Below are positions 11,353 through 23,741 of a stretch of 64,000 bases of DNA, in pieces (position 1 is the stretch's first letter; every line of letters begins with the position of its first letter). The translations under genes were made by a program, and so were the position numbers. The notes below the pieces were generated by a model that was not told the DNA's origin, did no database searches, and worked only from the letters and a program-made list of their open reading frames with translations. Origin of the DNA: Gnomoniopsis sp. IMI 355080 (lineage: Eukaryota > Ascomycota > Sordariomycetes > Diaporthales > Gnomoniaceae); NCBI GenBank assembly GCA_027946555.1, contig JAPEVC010000014.1, positions 1 to 64,000 of the forward strand, given 5' to 3'.

Positions 11353-11618
11353 GCATGGCTTCTATATATGGTGGCCTCTGCCTTGTGCAAGTACGTCCCC
11401 AGGTAATTGGACCAGCCCTTGACAACAGTATCTGCTCCGTTGTTTTATGTAGCACCTGAGATACATTATCATAGTGGAACTGAAATTTACCTGCTTTTGC
11501 AAGTTCAGACGAACGTAAAGGCAGGGACGCACAGCCAAGGACAAAGAATCTGCAAAAAGGGCAACTATGGTCATCAGCAACCTTCTATAACATTGAAGAG
11601 GTCTCAGCGCTATTTTTA

Positions 11619-11656
11619 TTTGCTAAAAGCCTCAAAATTTGCTAAAAGCCTCAAAA
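11619..11656. repeat. Perfect 19-bp tandem duplication
   Basis: The unit TTTGCTAAAAGCCTCAAAA occurs twice head to tail without a mismatch, downstream of the small Rossmann-like gene. Two copies only. It probably arose by recent slippage or target duplication. Confidence 0.9.
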
Positions 11657-12034
11657 TGGAGTCCTCAATATCTTGCATATATTCACATTGCCCTGAGCCG
11701 CAATCTACGGCATTCATGTGTGTATCCAGGTAGCGTTGGTAGATAGACTCTGATGCTTCCGGGAACTCCTGCCATGCTGCCCTCCGTGGTGGCTACCTTC
11801 TCAGTGGAATCTATGGCTTGATATCTTAGAACGGGAAGCAGTGCGATCCTGGGCTCTGCCACAACACCTCCTGGTCTTCGTCACTCCACTCTTGACTTGA
11901 GTGGTTGTCAACAACAAGAGCATCGACAATCTGAACACTGAATTCTCATTCCAATTCAACTGCTCTTTAAGCAATTGCTGACTTCTTGGTTATTCAAGCA
12001 CATTCACCCCATACACCCAAAGATTGCATCAAAC

Positions 12035-12695
12035 ATGCGACTCCAACTCATGCCTTCTGCCTTCCTGGCCTCTGTAGCAACTGCTACCCTAAGCCTGGGG
12101 CTCCCCATCCTGGGCTCTGGAAACCTTTTGTCTTGGTATGGTATCCACTCGAGCTTGAAACCTTCACATGACGGAACAGTGCATCCTATATTTGAGGGCG
12201 ATAGCTAACACAGAGGACTCGGGGGTCTATAGGCCTGCCAACCTTCCTGGTCATGGCAACCTGATGGTTAACATGACGGCCATCGCCAATGACGCCAACT
12301 CTACAGCCCTCCTCACCGTGATGACTTCCTACCACCTACCGGATACCTTCACCCTTTCAAAGCATAATGAGTTTGCTTGTGACGGCCGCGTTGATTTCGG
12401 AAACATCACCCATGCAGTCACTGGTGATCTGTGCCTTGGATCAGACACCGACTATAGTGATGCAGTCGACAAATTCTACTCAAGCGGCAACACCGACATG
12501 ATGGTCGCACCCTCCGAGGATGATAACTGCGGTTGCTTTTGTTCGTGCTCGATAGCTTGTATGGCCCTTTTACTCCTTGCACCGCTATGTTGTAAGCCAT
12601 CACAGACCGAGTTCATCTTACCTTGACCATCGGACCCCTGACTGACATTGGATTTAGGGGCAGGCTGCGCTGCTTGTCCAGCAGACTCAGGCTGA
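12035..12695 (+). CDS. Secreted orphan protein with cysteine-rich hydrophobic tail, three exons
   Basis: Proposed exons are 12035-12140, 12214-12591 and 12658-12695, giving 173 aa. Intron 1 ends with branch GCTAAC and acceptor ACACAG. Intron 2 has donor GTAAGC, branch CTGAC and acceptor TTTAG, and both joins keep frame. Residues 1 to about 22 (MRLQLMPSAFLASVATATLSL) are a signal peptide. The body carries sequons NMTA, NSTA and NITH and two cysteines (EFACDG, GDLCLG). The C-terminal 35 residues are striking: DDNCGCFCSCSIAC, then the hydrophobic ALLLLAP, then CWAGCAACPADSG. If intron 2 is not removed the protein ends at 12626 with a different tail. I do not recognise a family. Candidates are a small secreted effector-like protein or a tail-anchored surface protein. 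Confidence 0.6.
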
Positions 12696-15013
12696 AGCAG
12701 GATTTCGTACGCGTACGTTTAGCTTGGGGGTGAGATCAATGAAGAACGCGGGACTGTGACGAAGTATTTCTCGGTCATGACCATCATCAGAAAGCCTTAA
12801 TAAGTCAGGAAATTTTGGAGGATGAAGGTCACCTTTTGCGGTTACCATGATCATTGCGGCACTCTATTATTAGATATCACCCACGATACGGCCAATTTTG
12901 AGAGACCTGCAAGATACATCGTCCTCTTAGTCTATCTGACCGTCGATATTATCATACCATCAACAGTGGCCCAACGGCAGCACGGGTCCCTCGCTTGTGC
13001 ATCGTTGCTTTTGACAGAAAGAAAGCCCACCGTAAAGGCTCTACAAGCAGCCAACGACGAGTATGCGGACATATAAACTCACGTGATCTATGAAGCTTGC
13101 TGCTGCCCAAAGGCTGATCAAGGTCACCGCCCTAAAATCTTCGAGGACAATAGACTCGCCAGTGTTTCCAATACCAAACCGGCTAGCGAATTCCTACATT
13201 GTGATTGAATACCTGTCTTTCCAAGACCACCAGTCGACAATACTCATGGTTGTCAAGGGCGGCAGTATGCTAATAGATGGACCCCTTAAACGAACTGAAA
13301 TGTTTGGTGGTTAAAATCATGTCTCTGATGGAAGAGTCCCGGATACTGCTCAAAGTCTTGACAGGTGTACCCCTACTCCTGATCATCCATAGCATTGTTG
13401 CAATGTCTGTCGGCATCACGTTCCTCAAATGGTTGATGTGTTCGAACCTGGAACTATTTATCTACCCTGCGTTGGTAAATTGCACACACGTCCCTTGTAT
13501 ACCTCCAATTCTTTGCGAATATTTTGATCGGAATATACCATAGTCCACTCAACAGCTCGGGAAATCGGGTGAGGGGGAAATGAATCCGACAGAGTTGACC
13601 TCGAGGTGTAGTACTGCATAGTATAGGCCAAGAGCGCGACGGGAGGCCTTCGGCGAGATTACACTCTTTGTATCATACACCGGACTATCCGTGAGCCGTA
13701 TGGTGAGCCGAAAAGTCTCCGCGATGGAAGGAATTCGAGAAACACCTGGTTGGAGCTGAGGCTGGCTGGTCCCATGGACTTTCCAGATCCTGCATGAAGT
13801 GTTCCAGGTTTTGTAGTAAACAAGAGTCCCAGAGAGTAGGTAATTAGATTATTTCGATCTTCGGTAGAGAGTATATAGTAATAGGCTGGCTCCCCCTCCC
13901 CTTCATCACTAGATGGAAGGAGGCTGTAGAGGTCCATTCCTTGATGATCCTCCTTCTGGACTGTTGTGAATGCCCTCCGTAATGCCGATGCAACATACTG
14001 GTACTTGACATGTATGGTCCAATCGTGGCCTTCTCAACGGGCTCGTAAAACTTGGTCTGGTCTTTTGCCATCTGCGAAATTGAAGGAGCTTCATGACTGG
14101 GCTGGTGGCATCCCAACTTCGTCTTCCGGGTTTTACACTACCACGTTCGCTCTAGCTCCTGTACTGGAGTCGGCAATACGGTCTGGAAGAGCTTTTAACC
14201 CATGCCGACATTCAGCTTCGAGAATGGAGACATGAATATCATGCGCGCGGTCACGCAATGATGGTCTGAATCAACGTGAGTTAATTTAATGTGTATCAAG
14301 GGCCACGTAGCTCCAAGTAGCTGGGCGAGGTCCGAGGACAGAAGTGTCGTTTGGTCTTGGCCCCACAAAACAGCTCACCTTGGTCTCGTCCCATCGTACC
14401 TGATGCATTGACAGCACAGAAAGAACTTGCTCCCCAGCGGTTGACATAAAGTATTGTAGTAGTGGAGTGGCGTTGATAGCATACAAGCCACTACTCAGGC
14501 GTGGCAGGTTTGAACGATTCTGGAACTTCCATAGCGGCTGACTAGACTCAGATTAGCAAAGTATCGACTCACTCCGTCTGGCCTGATGCCAAGGTCTCAA
14601 GAGAGATTCCCGCATGGACCTCCCAACAATCCCCTTCTGGGGAAGTTGCCGGATGAGGAGGCGGACCTGTACCATAGTATTGGAGGAGGGGTTCAGCTCG
14701 GGCTAACATCAGCTGGCAGCGCTGGCTGGCTGGCTAGTCACTCACTACCTACCTAGGCAGGTACAGTCTGTTACAGCTCGGTCAGTGCCTCGTGGTTCGC
14801 ACCTTTTGCGCCACACATGATAAGTCAAGTGCCGTTGCCACATGAAGCAATCAAAGAAAGGTTTCATGCCATGCGGAGAGTTCGTGCCTGGGCAGGCTCG
14901 GGCCAAGAGTTTTGAAAGCAATGTCATGTGAGCATGTTGGACGCGATTCAGCACACGCCCGCCCTGCTGGGCTCCTGTCTGTCGTGAAGGCGACTGAGTG
15001 CGTGTGGAGAGAG

Positions 15014-15020
<7 letters not shown>

Positions 15021-15051
<31 letters not shown>
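15021..15051. repeat. AG dinucleotide microsatellite
   Basis: Fifteen uninterrupted AG units, flanked by imperfect GAGA sequence (15008-15019 and beyond). Likely length-polymorphic between strains. Confidence 0.95.
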
Positions 15052-15055
<4 letters not shown>

Positions 15056-15797
15056 CACCAAAAATCAGGCCGTCAAGACTCTGCCGAGACTGAGCAAGCC
15101 AATGTGTTACAGTAGCTGCTCGCGCTTGGAGCACGAGGTCCAGGAACAGCTCTTGAGATGTGTGCAGCCAGCTCAGGGGGAAGAGTCAAGCAAAAGTCGC
15201 GATGGCACACAGACATAGCATGGCCGCGAGCCGATGTGCAGCACAGGAAACAGGTGTCAAAGCCAGTGGGCTAGGCCACGACGCCCGACCCCACCCGTCA
15301 GAACGGGACAGAAGCGATGGCCGCCCGGAAGGTATATTGGCGAATCGAATGTCGACGTTCGGGGGCGAAACTAGCACAAAAACCATAGACATGGCTATCC
15401 CAACATTACCAGCCGTAGGGTTGTTGGATAAAATGCTTTGACCAAGCTTCCACCCAAATCTGTGATCGAAACAGGCAGCCGTGCTGTGGTTGAGAGACAA
15501 GACACAGATCAAAAGGTTTACATTGCATGTGGCTGTGAATAGACTGGCAATAATCAAGGTCGCGACGCGCTTTGAGCTTTGTTGAGAGCTTGACCAAGAC
15601 TCACAAGGTGAGGACTTCGTATACCGATGGCAGAACCGCGCACATGACCGTCCAGACCTGTGCCGCTGACCGAAACTAAGTTATTAGTAGGCTAGCCTCG
15701 CCCGTTTGGACTATGGCGGGGGCATTTCGTCTCAGAAGCAATGCACAGGCTACCAGGTAAGGGTAAGGATGATGAGGCTGAGGCTGAGGCTCTTTTT

Positions 15798-15808
15798 GGG
15801 GGGGGGGG
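15798..15808. repeat. Eleven-base poly-G run
   Basis: Homopolymer following a TTTTT stretch and the GAGGCT repeats. The length may be unreliable in the assembly. Confidence 0.9.
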
Positions 15809-17524
15809 TAGTAATGAAATTTGAGGAACTGCTCCGCGATGGACCGGGCCCATTTTATGGCACGGTACTACGATAGGTAACGGTAGACTTCCTTTAGTAC
15901 ATGGCGGCGGATTCACGCGGGGCGGCCTCTGTTTCAACGTCTTTTCTTCTGGTTTCCTTTGTTCTAAATACAGATCTTGTTGCGTCCACACATGGCTCAC
16001 TCCCTTTGTTTCTTCAGCAACCTTGTATCAAAACTTCTAGAAGAACAACCAAGCATCGTGTGTGCGCATATCTCCGCCTTGGCGCTCAATATCCATTCCC
16101 CATCCCACGCACGGTACAGTACGGGTAGAGCTGTAGGGTGGCAGGGTGATACAGGGTGCTTGGCCGTGCCTTCCCAGGTTACCGGAATTTTCACCCAGAC
16201 CAAACCACCCTAGGTCACCTGCGCCTGCCCGCTGCCGCACCTGCAAGCCGGGCTCCCCAGGTGGGCAATGCCCAACCCCTAAACCTCGACAATTTCCAAG
16301 TTTACCAAGGCTGATCTCTTCATCTTAATACAGTCTGCCTCGTCGATCCTCTCTTTCAACCTGGACATCGCACCCGAGCACATGACAACTTCAGCAGACA
16401 GAGCACGTCACGTCGTCACCAAGCATTCGAACCTCATCAGCTGTGCTCTGTTATCCCGTACCCGTGCACAATACCCGTGCTGTACCCGACCCGTACCAGG
16501 TCTTTTCATAGGTTATTTTCAACGTCTTTTCCCTGAATCTGGTTGCACAGACCCCTGGATCCTCGACCAACCCTTCAGACCCTCCAGACAGAAGAGACCC
16601 CAGTGCCTGCTGTCTCTTCGACTTCCTCTCGACATTCAATGAGCGCGAGCATAAAGGCTATACATTATTCATCACACCATTATCAGAGGTCACCAACTGC
16701 TGCCTGCACAATACCACAGCAGCACCACGTCAGAGAATAAGCCTGGGGCTGCTGTTAGACTGACCTCACTGATCGACGATTCCACTCACTGTGTTCGTGC
16801 ACCACGCGGCAGTCCACCGAACTCAATTTGTCTTTGTCAAAAGATCCCATACCCCGGGCATCAAGTGGTCGAGTAGACAGCCCCAGGTCGTGGATATCGA
16901 TTTAACTTGATCTCGAAGACATCTCTCGCGCTCAAAGAATTCTCTGTGAAGAGCAAAAGTGTATCTCTGTCGCCGTGCAAAATCGATTGATGAGTCCGCA
17001 GATCGCACCCTGTACCGTACTCGGCACCCCAAAATCCAACCCAGACAATCCCGGCTTTCTGCAGCGGTATACCCGCCGAGAATAAAGCAGCGTACTCCAC
17101 CCGCTTGGTCCAGCAAGGCAGACGACATATTTGACGCCATTTACCGCCGGTGCGCGCTCCTCAGGCATTCTCCTCGGCTCATACTCTTTTTCATTTCAAA
17201 GTCGCATTCAGGACTGAATCCCCGGGGCGAGCAAACAAGAATCGTGTCTGAAAGCCTGGAGGTCGAAGAACACCCAGTCACAACCCTAGATTCCGGCACC
17301 CCCAACCCCCCGACCAAAACCATTGAATCGGGTTTGGTACCTGAGTCTGGCGCTCTGAAACCTTGATTCACCGTTTCTGTCCACACGCCCAAATCCACGC
17401 ATACGCCCACGCCCAGTGTCCCGCATCAAGCCGTTCTCCAGGAGCACTCCGCAGCCCCAAGTAGTACTATACAATCGCCCATTAATGCCCGCATGAGCCG
17501 AAGTCATTCCCACGGTTGCAGAGC

Positions 17525-19550
17525 ATGTTTACTTCTCCCGCTCCTGCGACCACTTCCCTTACGGCAGGCTCCATTTCCCTAGCCAGCTCAGCCTCGCCCC
17601 ATCGTCAATCTCACCATCACTCTACTGCCGCTCCGACTTCCTCCACTTCCAGAACACGCAGGGGCCTGTCTTATCTGCGAAATTACACCCAGAACCATCT
17701 AACTCGAGACCGAAACGCCGCCGCTACTCCTGCCTCCCCTACGTCTCCATCAACGTTTTGGCCCGTTGAAGGTCTCACGCGATCTCATTCCGACAATCCT
17801 TCCTCCACACGAACGACTATAGAGACCGGCGCGACCGCTGACTTGGATCGTCCAATCAACTCACGTCGTTTCACACTAGTGCCTACCTTCTCTCCTACAC
17901 CAGATCCTCCTTCATCGAGGTCAGCCTCAGACGACGAGCATCAACACACTGCAACGCGATCGACCACTTCTCAACGAGCCATTCCGGTGACAGCCGTTGG
18001 CTCTTCTGGAGTAAGCATCGAGTCGACGCCGGGCCCAAGCAGCATGACGCGGTCTAGATCCGCAACCACGGGGACTGTAATGGCCGCTTCCTCTGCTGCA
18101 AGCAGACCCGCCGAGGATAGCAACCTCTCCGTTCTCCCTTCCATCCGATTCTCTGTTTTTGTCGATCCCCGAAGTCAGCGCCCTTCCCTCCACTTCTCTC
18201 CGATAGCCCGCACTCTACCCACCGGCGGGGAGATAATACGTGTCGGTCGCTATTCAGAGCGAGACAGTCAGCCTGCCATTCCTGTCAATGTTCCGTCGTC
18301 AGCACCGGTGGGCTTCAAATCCAAGGTGGTGAGCCGTCGACATTGCGAGTTCTGGTATGAGGAGGGCAAATGGTACATCAAAGATGTCAAGAGCAGCAGC
18401 GGTACATTTCTCAATCACATACGGCTAAGCCCACCCGGCCAGGAGTCCAAGCCGTTTCCTGTGAACGATGGAGATGTTGTGCAGCTGGGTATTGATTTCA
18501 AGGGTGGTGAGGAGATGATCTTTCGCTGCGTCAAGATGCGCCTCGAGTTGAATCGTGGTTGGCAGAACAAGCTCAATAAGTTCAAGTACGTCCGAAGACG
18601 GCAGGATCTCATTCTGCTGATGCTCTTTATTTCCGATACTGACGGCTTTTCGCAGCATGAGCTCCCATAAGAGGCTTTGGAACATGACCAAAAGCGAGGG
18701 ACAAGGTGGCCAGAACTATTCCCAGGACTGTTCTATTTGTTTGAACTCCATCGCCGTATGTTTCCAATCCCACAGCCTTCCTCTAGGCTTTGGCAATTTA
18801 CTAACAAACATAAAACAGCCTTGTCAATGTCTTTTCGTCGCACCGTGCTCACACACATGGCACTTTAAGTGCATCCGTGCCCTTCTTCAGGGCCCAAACT
18901 ATCCCATCTTCATCTGTCCCAACTGTCGAGCGGCGGCTGACCTCGAGGCCGAGGTGGAAGACCCCGAGGACTGGGAAGAGCTGAACGAGGAGTTGGCGGA
19001 CAAAGAAAAGGAGACCTCAGAGGATGGCCGTTCTAAAGAGCCTCGCTTGGATCCACCTGCCCAGGTGGAGGCCGGTAGGACATCCGTTGACAGAATAAGG
19101 ACATCGTTGGAGCGAGCCAGAGCATCGGCCGCCGAACGAGCAAGGTCCTCATTGGAACGGTCACGGTCTGCGGCTGCTCCTGGGACGGCCGCTCACGGAG
19201 AGGTCGCTATGCCTTCGGCGTCATCCTCGACCGAGAGCGTCGTCATGCGCGATGCCATCCCTGGCAACGACGGGGCCAGCACACCGTCAACAACTGACAA
19301 CATCCCATCCGAGCCAGTGGCTATTCCGAACGCCACGCCAAACACAAGGCGGACCCCGAGTCCAGGCAGCGGCGGCGTGCCCACATCCACTGGGCACGAG
19401 GGACCCATCACTCCTCGTAACGATGCTGGTCCATGGGTGTTCGACGGTAGTGGCGCACGGATCGGGGTTGCTCCAAACCCCTCAGGCATTGCCAGGCAGA
19501 GTCTGAATGGGGTCGTTGAAATGGACGTGCAGGTTGATGAGATCTCATAG
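17525..19550 (+). CDS. dma1: Dma1-type FHA-RING E3 ubiquitin ligase
   Basis: Exons 17525-18585, 18656-18755 and 18819-19550 give 630 aa. Donors are GTACGT and GTATGT, and intron 2 has branch TACTAAC. The ATG at 17525 is the first in frame. Residues 1-200 are disordered, Ser/Thr/Pro-rich. Residues about 232-335 are an FHA phosphothreonine-binding domain with the expected RVGRY, VSRRHCEFW and KSSSGTFLN motifs. Residues about 378-435 are a C3HC4-type RING: CSIC, PCQC, PCSHTWHFKC and CPNC. The join across intron 2 restores the metal ligands, which supports the model. The remaining 200 residues are disordered. FHA followed by RING is the Dma1/Dma2 (CHFR-related) architecture. These ligases restrain mitotic exit and septation by ubiquitinating spindle-pole scaffolds in S. 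pombe and act on septins and spindle position in S. cerevisiae. The following gene converges on it. Confidence 0.93.
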
Positions 19551-20291
19551 CATCGAAAACGAAAACTAAGTACTATATGGGCTTTGGGATGGCATGAAGA
19601 TCGGGTTACATTTGCTTTGCATTGCTACAGTGGTTAGGAGGTGTCAACAGAAAGCCTTCAACAGAGTGACTCGTACAAAATAATTGAACGTCACAAGAGG
19701 GGTTCGGTGGACTGGCAACTCAAGGGTAATTGCAGACTGCATCAGTGGAGCTACAGGTGTAATCACGGACAGCGAGCATTTTTGATTGGTATCAATTACT
19801 TCTTTTGTCTCAAATTTTGCACTTTATATCAGGGATTGTCGAATTCGTGTCCCAGGCACTATCAGGCTGGCTGCCAGTATTGCATTGTACTTGTACATTC
19901 GGAGTCTCATAGATACAAAATGCATACAGCATACTTGAGAGGTTTTAATTCCAGAAAGACAGGTTTCAGAGGAGTTGGATTCTCATAAAGACTATAATTA
20001 CTATTCATTCAGATCCTACTGCTAAGCAGCAACTACGCTGTTCGCTATGGATGTGTTGTCTTGTATATATGCCTTATGTTTGCCAATACCCTTCTTGTCA
20101 GGATAAAATTGTCTTACTCCGCCATCAAACTCCATCCTCAAGCAGTTTGTCTTTGTGCCACCAGGCTCTGAAACAAGCCCTTCCCCCCGGGAACTCTCCC
20201 TTTTGCTTTAAGAGATTACTGTCAACCTTGACTCCTAGCAACCGGATGCCTGTAACAAAAAAAAAATAAAAAATTGAAAGATACTCTATGC
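19551..20291. other. Convergent 3' intergenic region
   Basis: Lies between the 3' ends of dma1 and the minus-strand hydrolase gene. AT-richer, with an A-rich tract (about 20258-20274). No gene seen. Confidence 0.55.
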
Positions 20292-23060
20292 TCATAGCCT
20301 CGACCTGACAGCCTCCAACCGGAACTTGACGTCCTTCAGCGCCTTGGTGGTGGGTTTCCACTCGTCGAACTTGCGCAACAACTCATCCGTCTCGGTACTC
20401 AGCTCCGTCTTCACCAGGTCCTCTTCCAGCAGCCCGCGCATGATCCAAGGCAAATAGTACGGATTTGGCGTTGTCAGCCCGTCGTGCCGCTTGATCTCGC
20501 ATGGTACCGAGCCTACGTTTGTGGTCTCGAGGGCGTGGGATATTGCCAGGCTTGGACGGTCGACTCAGTCAGCAGTGTTGCAACAAAGGGATCTATGAGA
20601 CCCCCGATGGCGGGGTGAAAGAATCTGTAGAAGGAGCTTACTCATAAACCTGCTCATCGTCGTAAAGCCGCGAGTGCCCCTCGCCTCCATAGAGACTTCC
20701 AGCAAGGGGCACAGACAGCTCACGGATGAGCCCGTGGTCGGAAATACCTAGATTGCGCAACTTGCAGGCGAAGCCGACGAGGTGGGCAATAAAGTCGGGC
20801 GCGTGTAACCTGCCGTCGATGAAGATGGCTCGGTACAGGTATGGATGGGTGGCTGGTGAGTAAATGGCAGACTCGATCGGCACTAGCTGGTCGTCGATGC
20901 TGCCCACGTAGGTAATGCGAACGCCATGGTTCAGAACCCTCTTGAGGGCCGCCTCGTATCGCTTGGACACCTCGCTTTCCGAATTTGCAAACTCCCACAG
21001 CTCTGCGGCTGAGCCCATGAACATGCCCATTCCACCCTTGTATTCTGCGAAAGGACCCAAGTTGACGCCCGCCATTGCGCACACGCCGACTTTTGCTCGG
21101 TCGACGGCACCAGACTCGATGAGCTTCTCTAAGAGCATGACGGAGACGGGCACGCCTTGCGAATGACATGCGATGAGGACAAAATCAGCACCCCGAATAT
21201 GATCCATCCAGTTCTGGAGTAGGCTCCAAAGATTTGCAACTCGCTGCTCGATCTTGCCTTCTCCCTCAAGGGCGGCCTTCTCAATTACGACGTCGTCATC
21301 TGCGCACCCATGCAGGTGCGCCCATCGCCTGATGGCGTCGGCGGCGTGCTGGGCAAACTTTACAGAGGTGCCTGTTGGTTGCCCGATCATAGGGCGGAGG
21401 AAGGAGGCCGGAAAAAGACCGTGGACACCAATAGCGACAGCCTTTTTGATCTTTGGTGGGTCTTTGGCGAGAAAAACATGTTTCGGGGTAGGCTGCTGCG
21501 TTCGTAACAGCAAGGCTGCGATCTGCTTCATAATTGAAGGATTGTCCTTCATACGGTAAGTTCCTCGAAAGGAAGGCAAGAGAAGGTTGGGAGCACTGGT
21601 CTTGGTAGCTGTGGTAGGTGTCTTGGTTTTCGCTTTCGATGGTGAATCAGCTTTTATAGACGCTGCGTCCGACTGAGGAGTCTGCGGACGAGAGGGCACA
21701 ACATCAAGATCCATGGACTGAGGTCGGTTTCTCTTGGATCTCTTCCCCTTATCTTTGCTTGTGTTGGCCTTCAACGGTGGTTCTTTCAAAGTGACGGTCT
21801 TCGCTGATATGCCTTGGCTCATGTCCGTTGAGTTTGCCCTCTTCGGATGCCGCTCCGACCTTTCTCCCATGACCGCCAGCTCCCCAGTCTCTGGAGGATC
21901 TGGTTTGTTCCCGGGAGACTTGGGCGTATCCCTCGACCAAAATGCCCATGTTGAGCCAGCTGATGGCTTAGATACAGGCTCAGGGCCGGATGTTGGGGCA
22001 TCTATCATGGGTGCATCACCAGCGTCTTTTGCTGTCGCTAACGCAGACTCAGGGACTGTTGGCTGTTGTTCGGTTCCATCTGAATATGCGGCCGCATATG
22101 GAACCCAGCTCAGGTTGAACCAGCTTGCAGCTCGTTGACCAGCAGCCTCCATGCTCGAGTCCTGTTCTCTCGCCATAGTCTCCTGTGCGGGCAGCTCGGC
22201 CTCAGCTTCCTTAGGTGGCTCCAAGGCTGCGTCTGTCTTGGTTTGTGATGGCTTTTCTGGCGTCTCGGAATTGCGGTAGAACCATCCTCCTAACCATCCT
22301 GATGATGTCGTTGGTCGTTCTGGAACGTCAGCCGCGGGTGGCGCATCCGGCATTGGAGTATCTGCACTGGCACCATCCGTCTTTCCGGCCGTGGAAGTGG
22401 CAGAGTCCTTCTTTGGATCCGTGTTTTTTCCAGCGTCGTTTTGGAGTGTATCTGATTCGGCAGATGAGGATTGTGTATCTGCCAGAGTGGTCTCGTGCAA
22501 CTTGCTAGGTGCGTTGACCGAGGCTTGACTCGCCCCACTCAGGCTTGCGTTGTCGCCGGTCCGCTTCAAGTCGTAACGGTGGAAGTCCGGCGTGGAGCCA
22601 GCTTTGAGTGGACTTCCGATTATGGTTTCTCGTTGTATGGATGTTGACGCAGTGGATTTTCGAGTTAGGGAGCCATACCAACTTTTTGTCTTGTGGATCT
22701 GAAATGGCAGCCAGAGTCAGCATTGCGACGGTGCCACTGTCACATGTGCAGGCGGATAGGGGATGTCGCGATCGTAGTACATACAACCTTGCTGCCCGGC
22801 CCTTCTGATGAGCTGCCTCCATCTTGTTGATTACTTGAACCAGACTTTGGAATTGGCGGCGGTGCCATGCCTTTGCTGCCAGAGTCTTGCTGTGACAGTA
22901 TCGAGGGTGTGGTCGAGGGCGGTGTTGGAGATGCCGGCGCTGCTGAGACGGACGAGGCCTGTGACGTCGTTGTTGCTTGACTGGGTTTCAGTGGAGTTCC
23001 TGGGGCAATGGATGCGCTGCCCCCAGTGTCGTTCTTTCGAGGTCTTTTTCTAGGAGCCAT
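20292..23060 (-). CDS. YMC020W-like alpha/beta hydrolase, three exons
   Basis: Minus-strand exons 23060-22785, 22698-20642 and 20550-20292 join in frame to 863 aa. The N-terminus MAPRKRPRK is basic and followed by a long disordered Ser/Thr/Pro region. A short conserved island KSWYGSLTRKST (about 97-108) is formed just after splice junction 1, and a second one, SGWLGGWFYR, follows. Residues about 505-765 are an alpha/beta hydrolase core: AIGVHGLFP (oxyanion side), CHSQGVP with probable nucleophile Ser 605, SIDDQLVP with an acid, and RLHAPDF with the likely His. Exon 3 adds a conserved C-terminus (YYLPWIMRGLLEEDL, KFRLEAVRSRL). Homologues are the fungal YMC020W-like family, lipase-like but without an established substrate. 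It shares a 681-bp divergent promoter with rrp5. Family assignment is from memory of the motifs; hydrolase activity is inference. Confidence 0.87.
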
Positions 23061-23741
23061 GGTGACTCCGAAGGTCAGAGACAGAGGTGAAAATGGGCCA
23101 TGTATTATATGAAGCAATATTGTCTCCCTGGCTCTTGGAAGTGCTGCTTTGTTTTGGTTGAACTGAGTTTGGTTGTTGTCATGTAGTCGGTTGGGGGCTA
23201 CCTTTGGAGCTAGCGCTATGTTGCCGTCGCCATTGTGATCATGGGCTTGTCTGTTCACACTACCCCTAGGCCCAGGGCCCATGCACTCTGCCCCACTTGC
23301 CTGGGTATGCTTGCCCTATTTACTAGGTACCTAGGTACCCAGGACCCCAAGTCAAGGGTTGTTGCTCTTATCGATAGCCCGATAACCTGAACATTTTTTT
23401 TGGGGACTGCAGGTTTATTTCTGGTACTGCTGCACCGAGACGGATACATTTTCCACGTCTTCCTTCTTTTCACTGCAAGCCAGCCACACTTGGGCATCTC
23501 ACATTTGGAGCTGCTTGCCAATCTTTCTACAGCCCAAAGTGCAACGAGGCTTCTTTTTCACTTCCTCGTCCAAAGTCCCAGTGTCTTGTCCATCTGTGCC
23601 GCAACCCGGATGCGACAAAAGGCTCACTGAATACCCTTCACTCCATAATCCATTCTGGTAGGAAATTGCCATTTCAAGGCGCACAGTCTTTTCTTTTTAG
23701 AATTTCGTTGAGCGGAAGACTACCCAGTATAACCCACCACC
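23061..23741. promoter_or_regulatory. Divergent promoter between the YMC020W-like gene and rrp5
   Basis: 681 bases separate the two start codons. The middle contains overlapping palindromes AGGTACCTAGGTACC (about 23325-23339), and pyrimidine-rich stretches lie toward rrp5 (23455-23470, 23545-23580). No TATA box is clear. Confidence 0.6.

Larger units (their letters stand above)
12696..17524. other. 4.8-kb gene-free stretch before dma1
   Basis: No frame in this stretch has recognisable protein content or joins to another by plausible introns. Minus-strand frames at 13659-14116 overlap one another and may be decayed coding DNA, but I cannot name a source. The part from about 14.7 kb has simple repeats: GGCTGGCTGGCT near 14725, an AG run, GAGGCT repeats near 15775 and an 11-G run. 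The last kilobase (about 16.4-17.5 kb) is pyrimidine-rich with many CCC/TCT blocks and is probably the promoter and long 5' leader of dma1. Confidence 0.5.

Noticed and set aside
19628..19645. CAGTGGTTAGGAGG, similar to a tRNA A box
   Set aside because: No B box or anticodon arm downstream.
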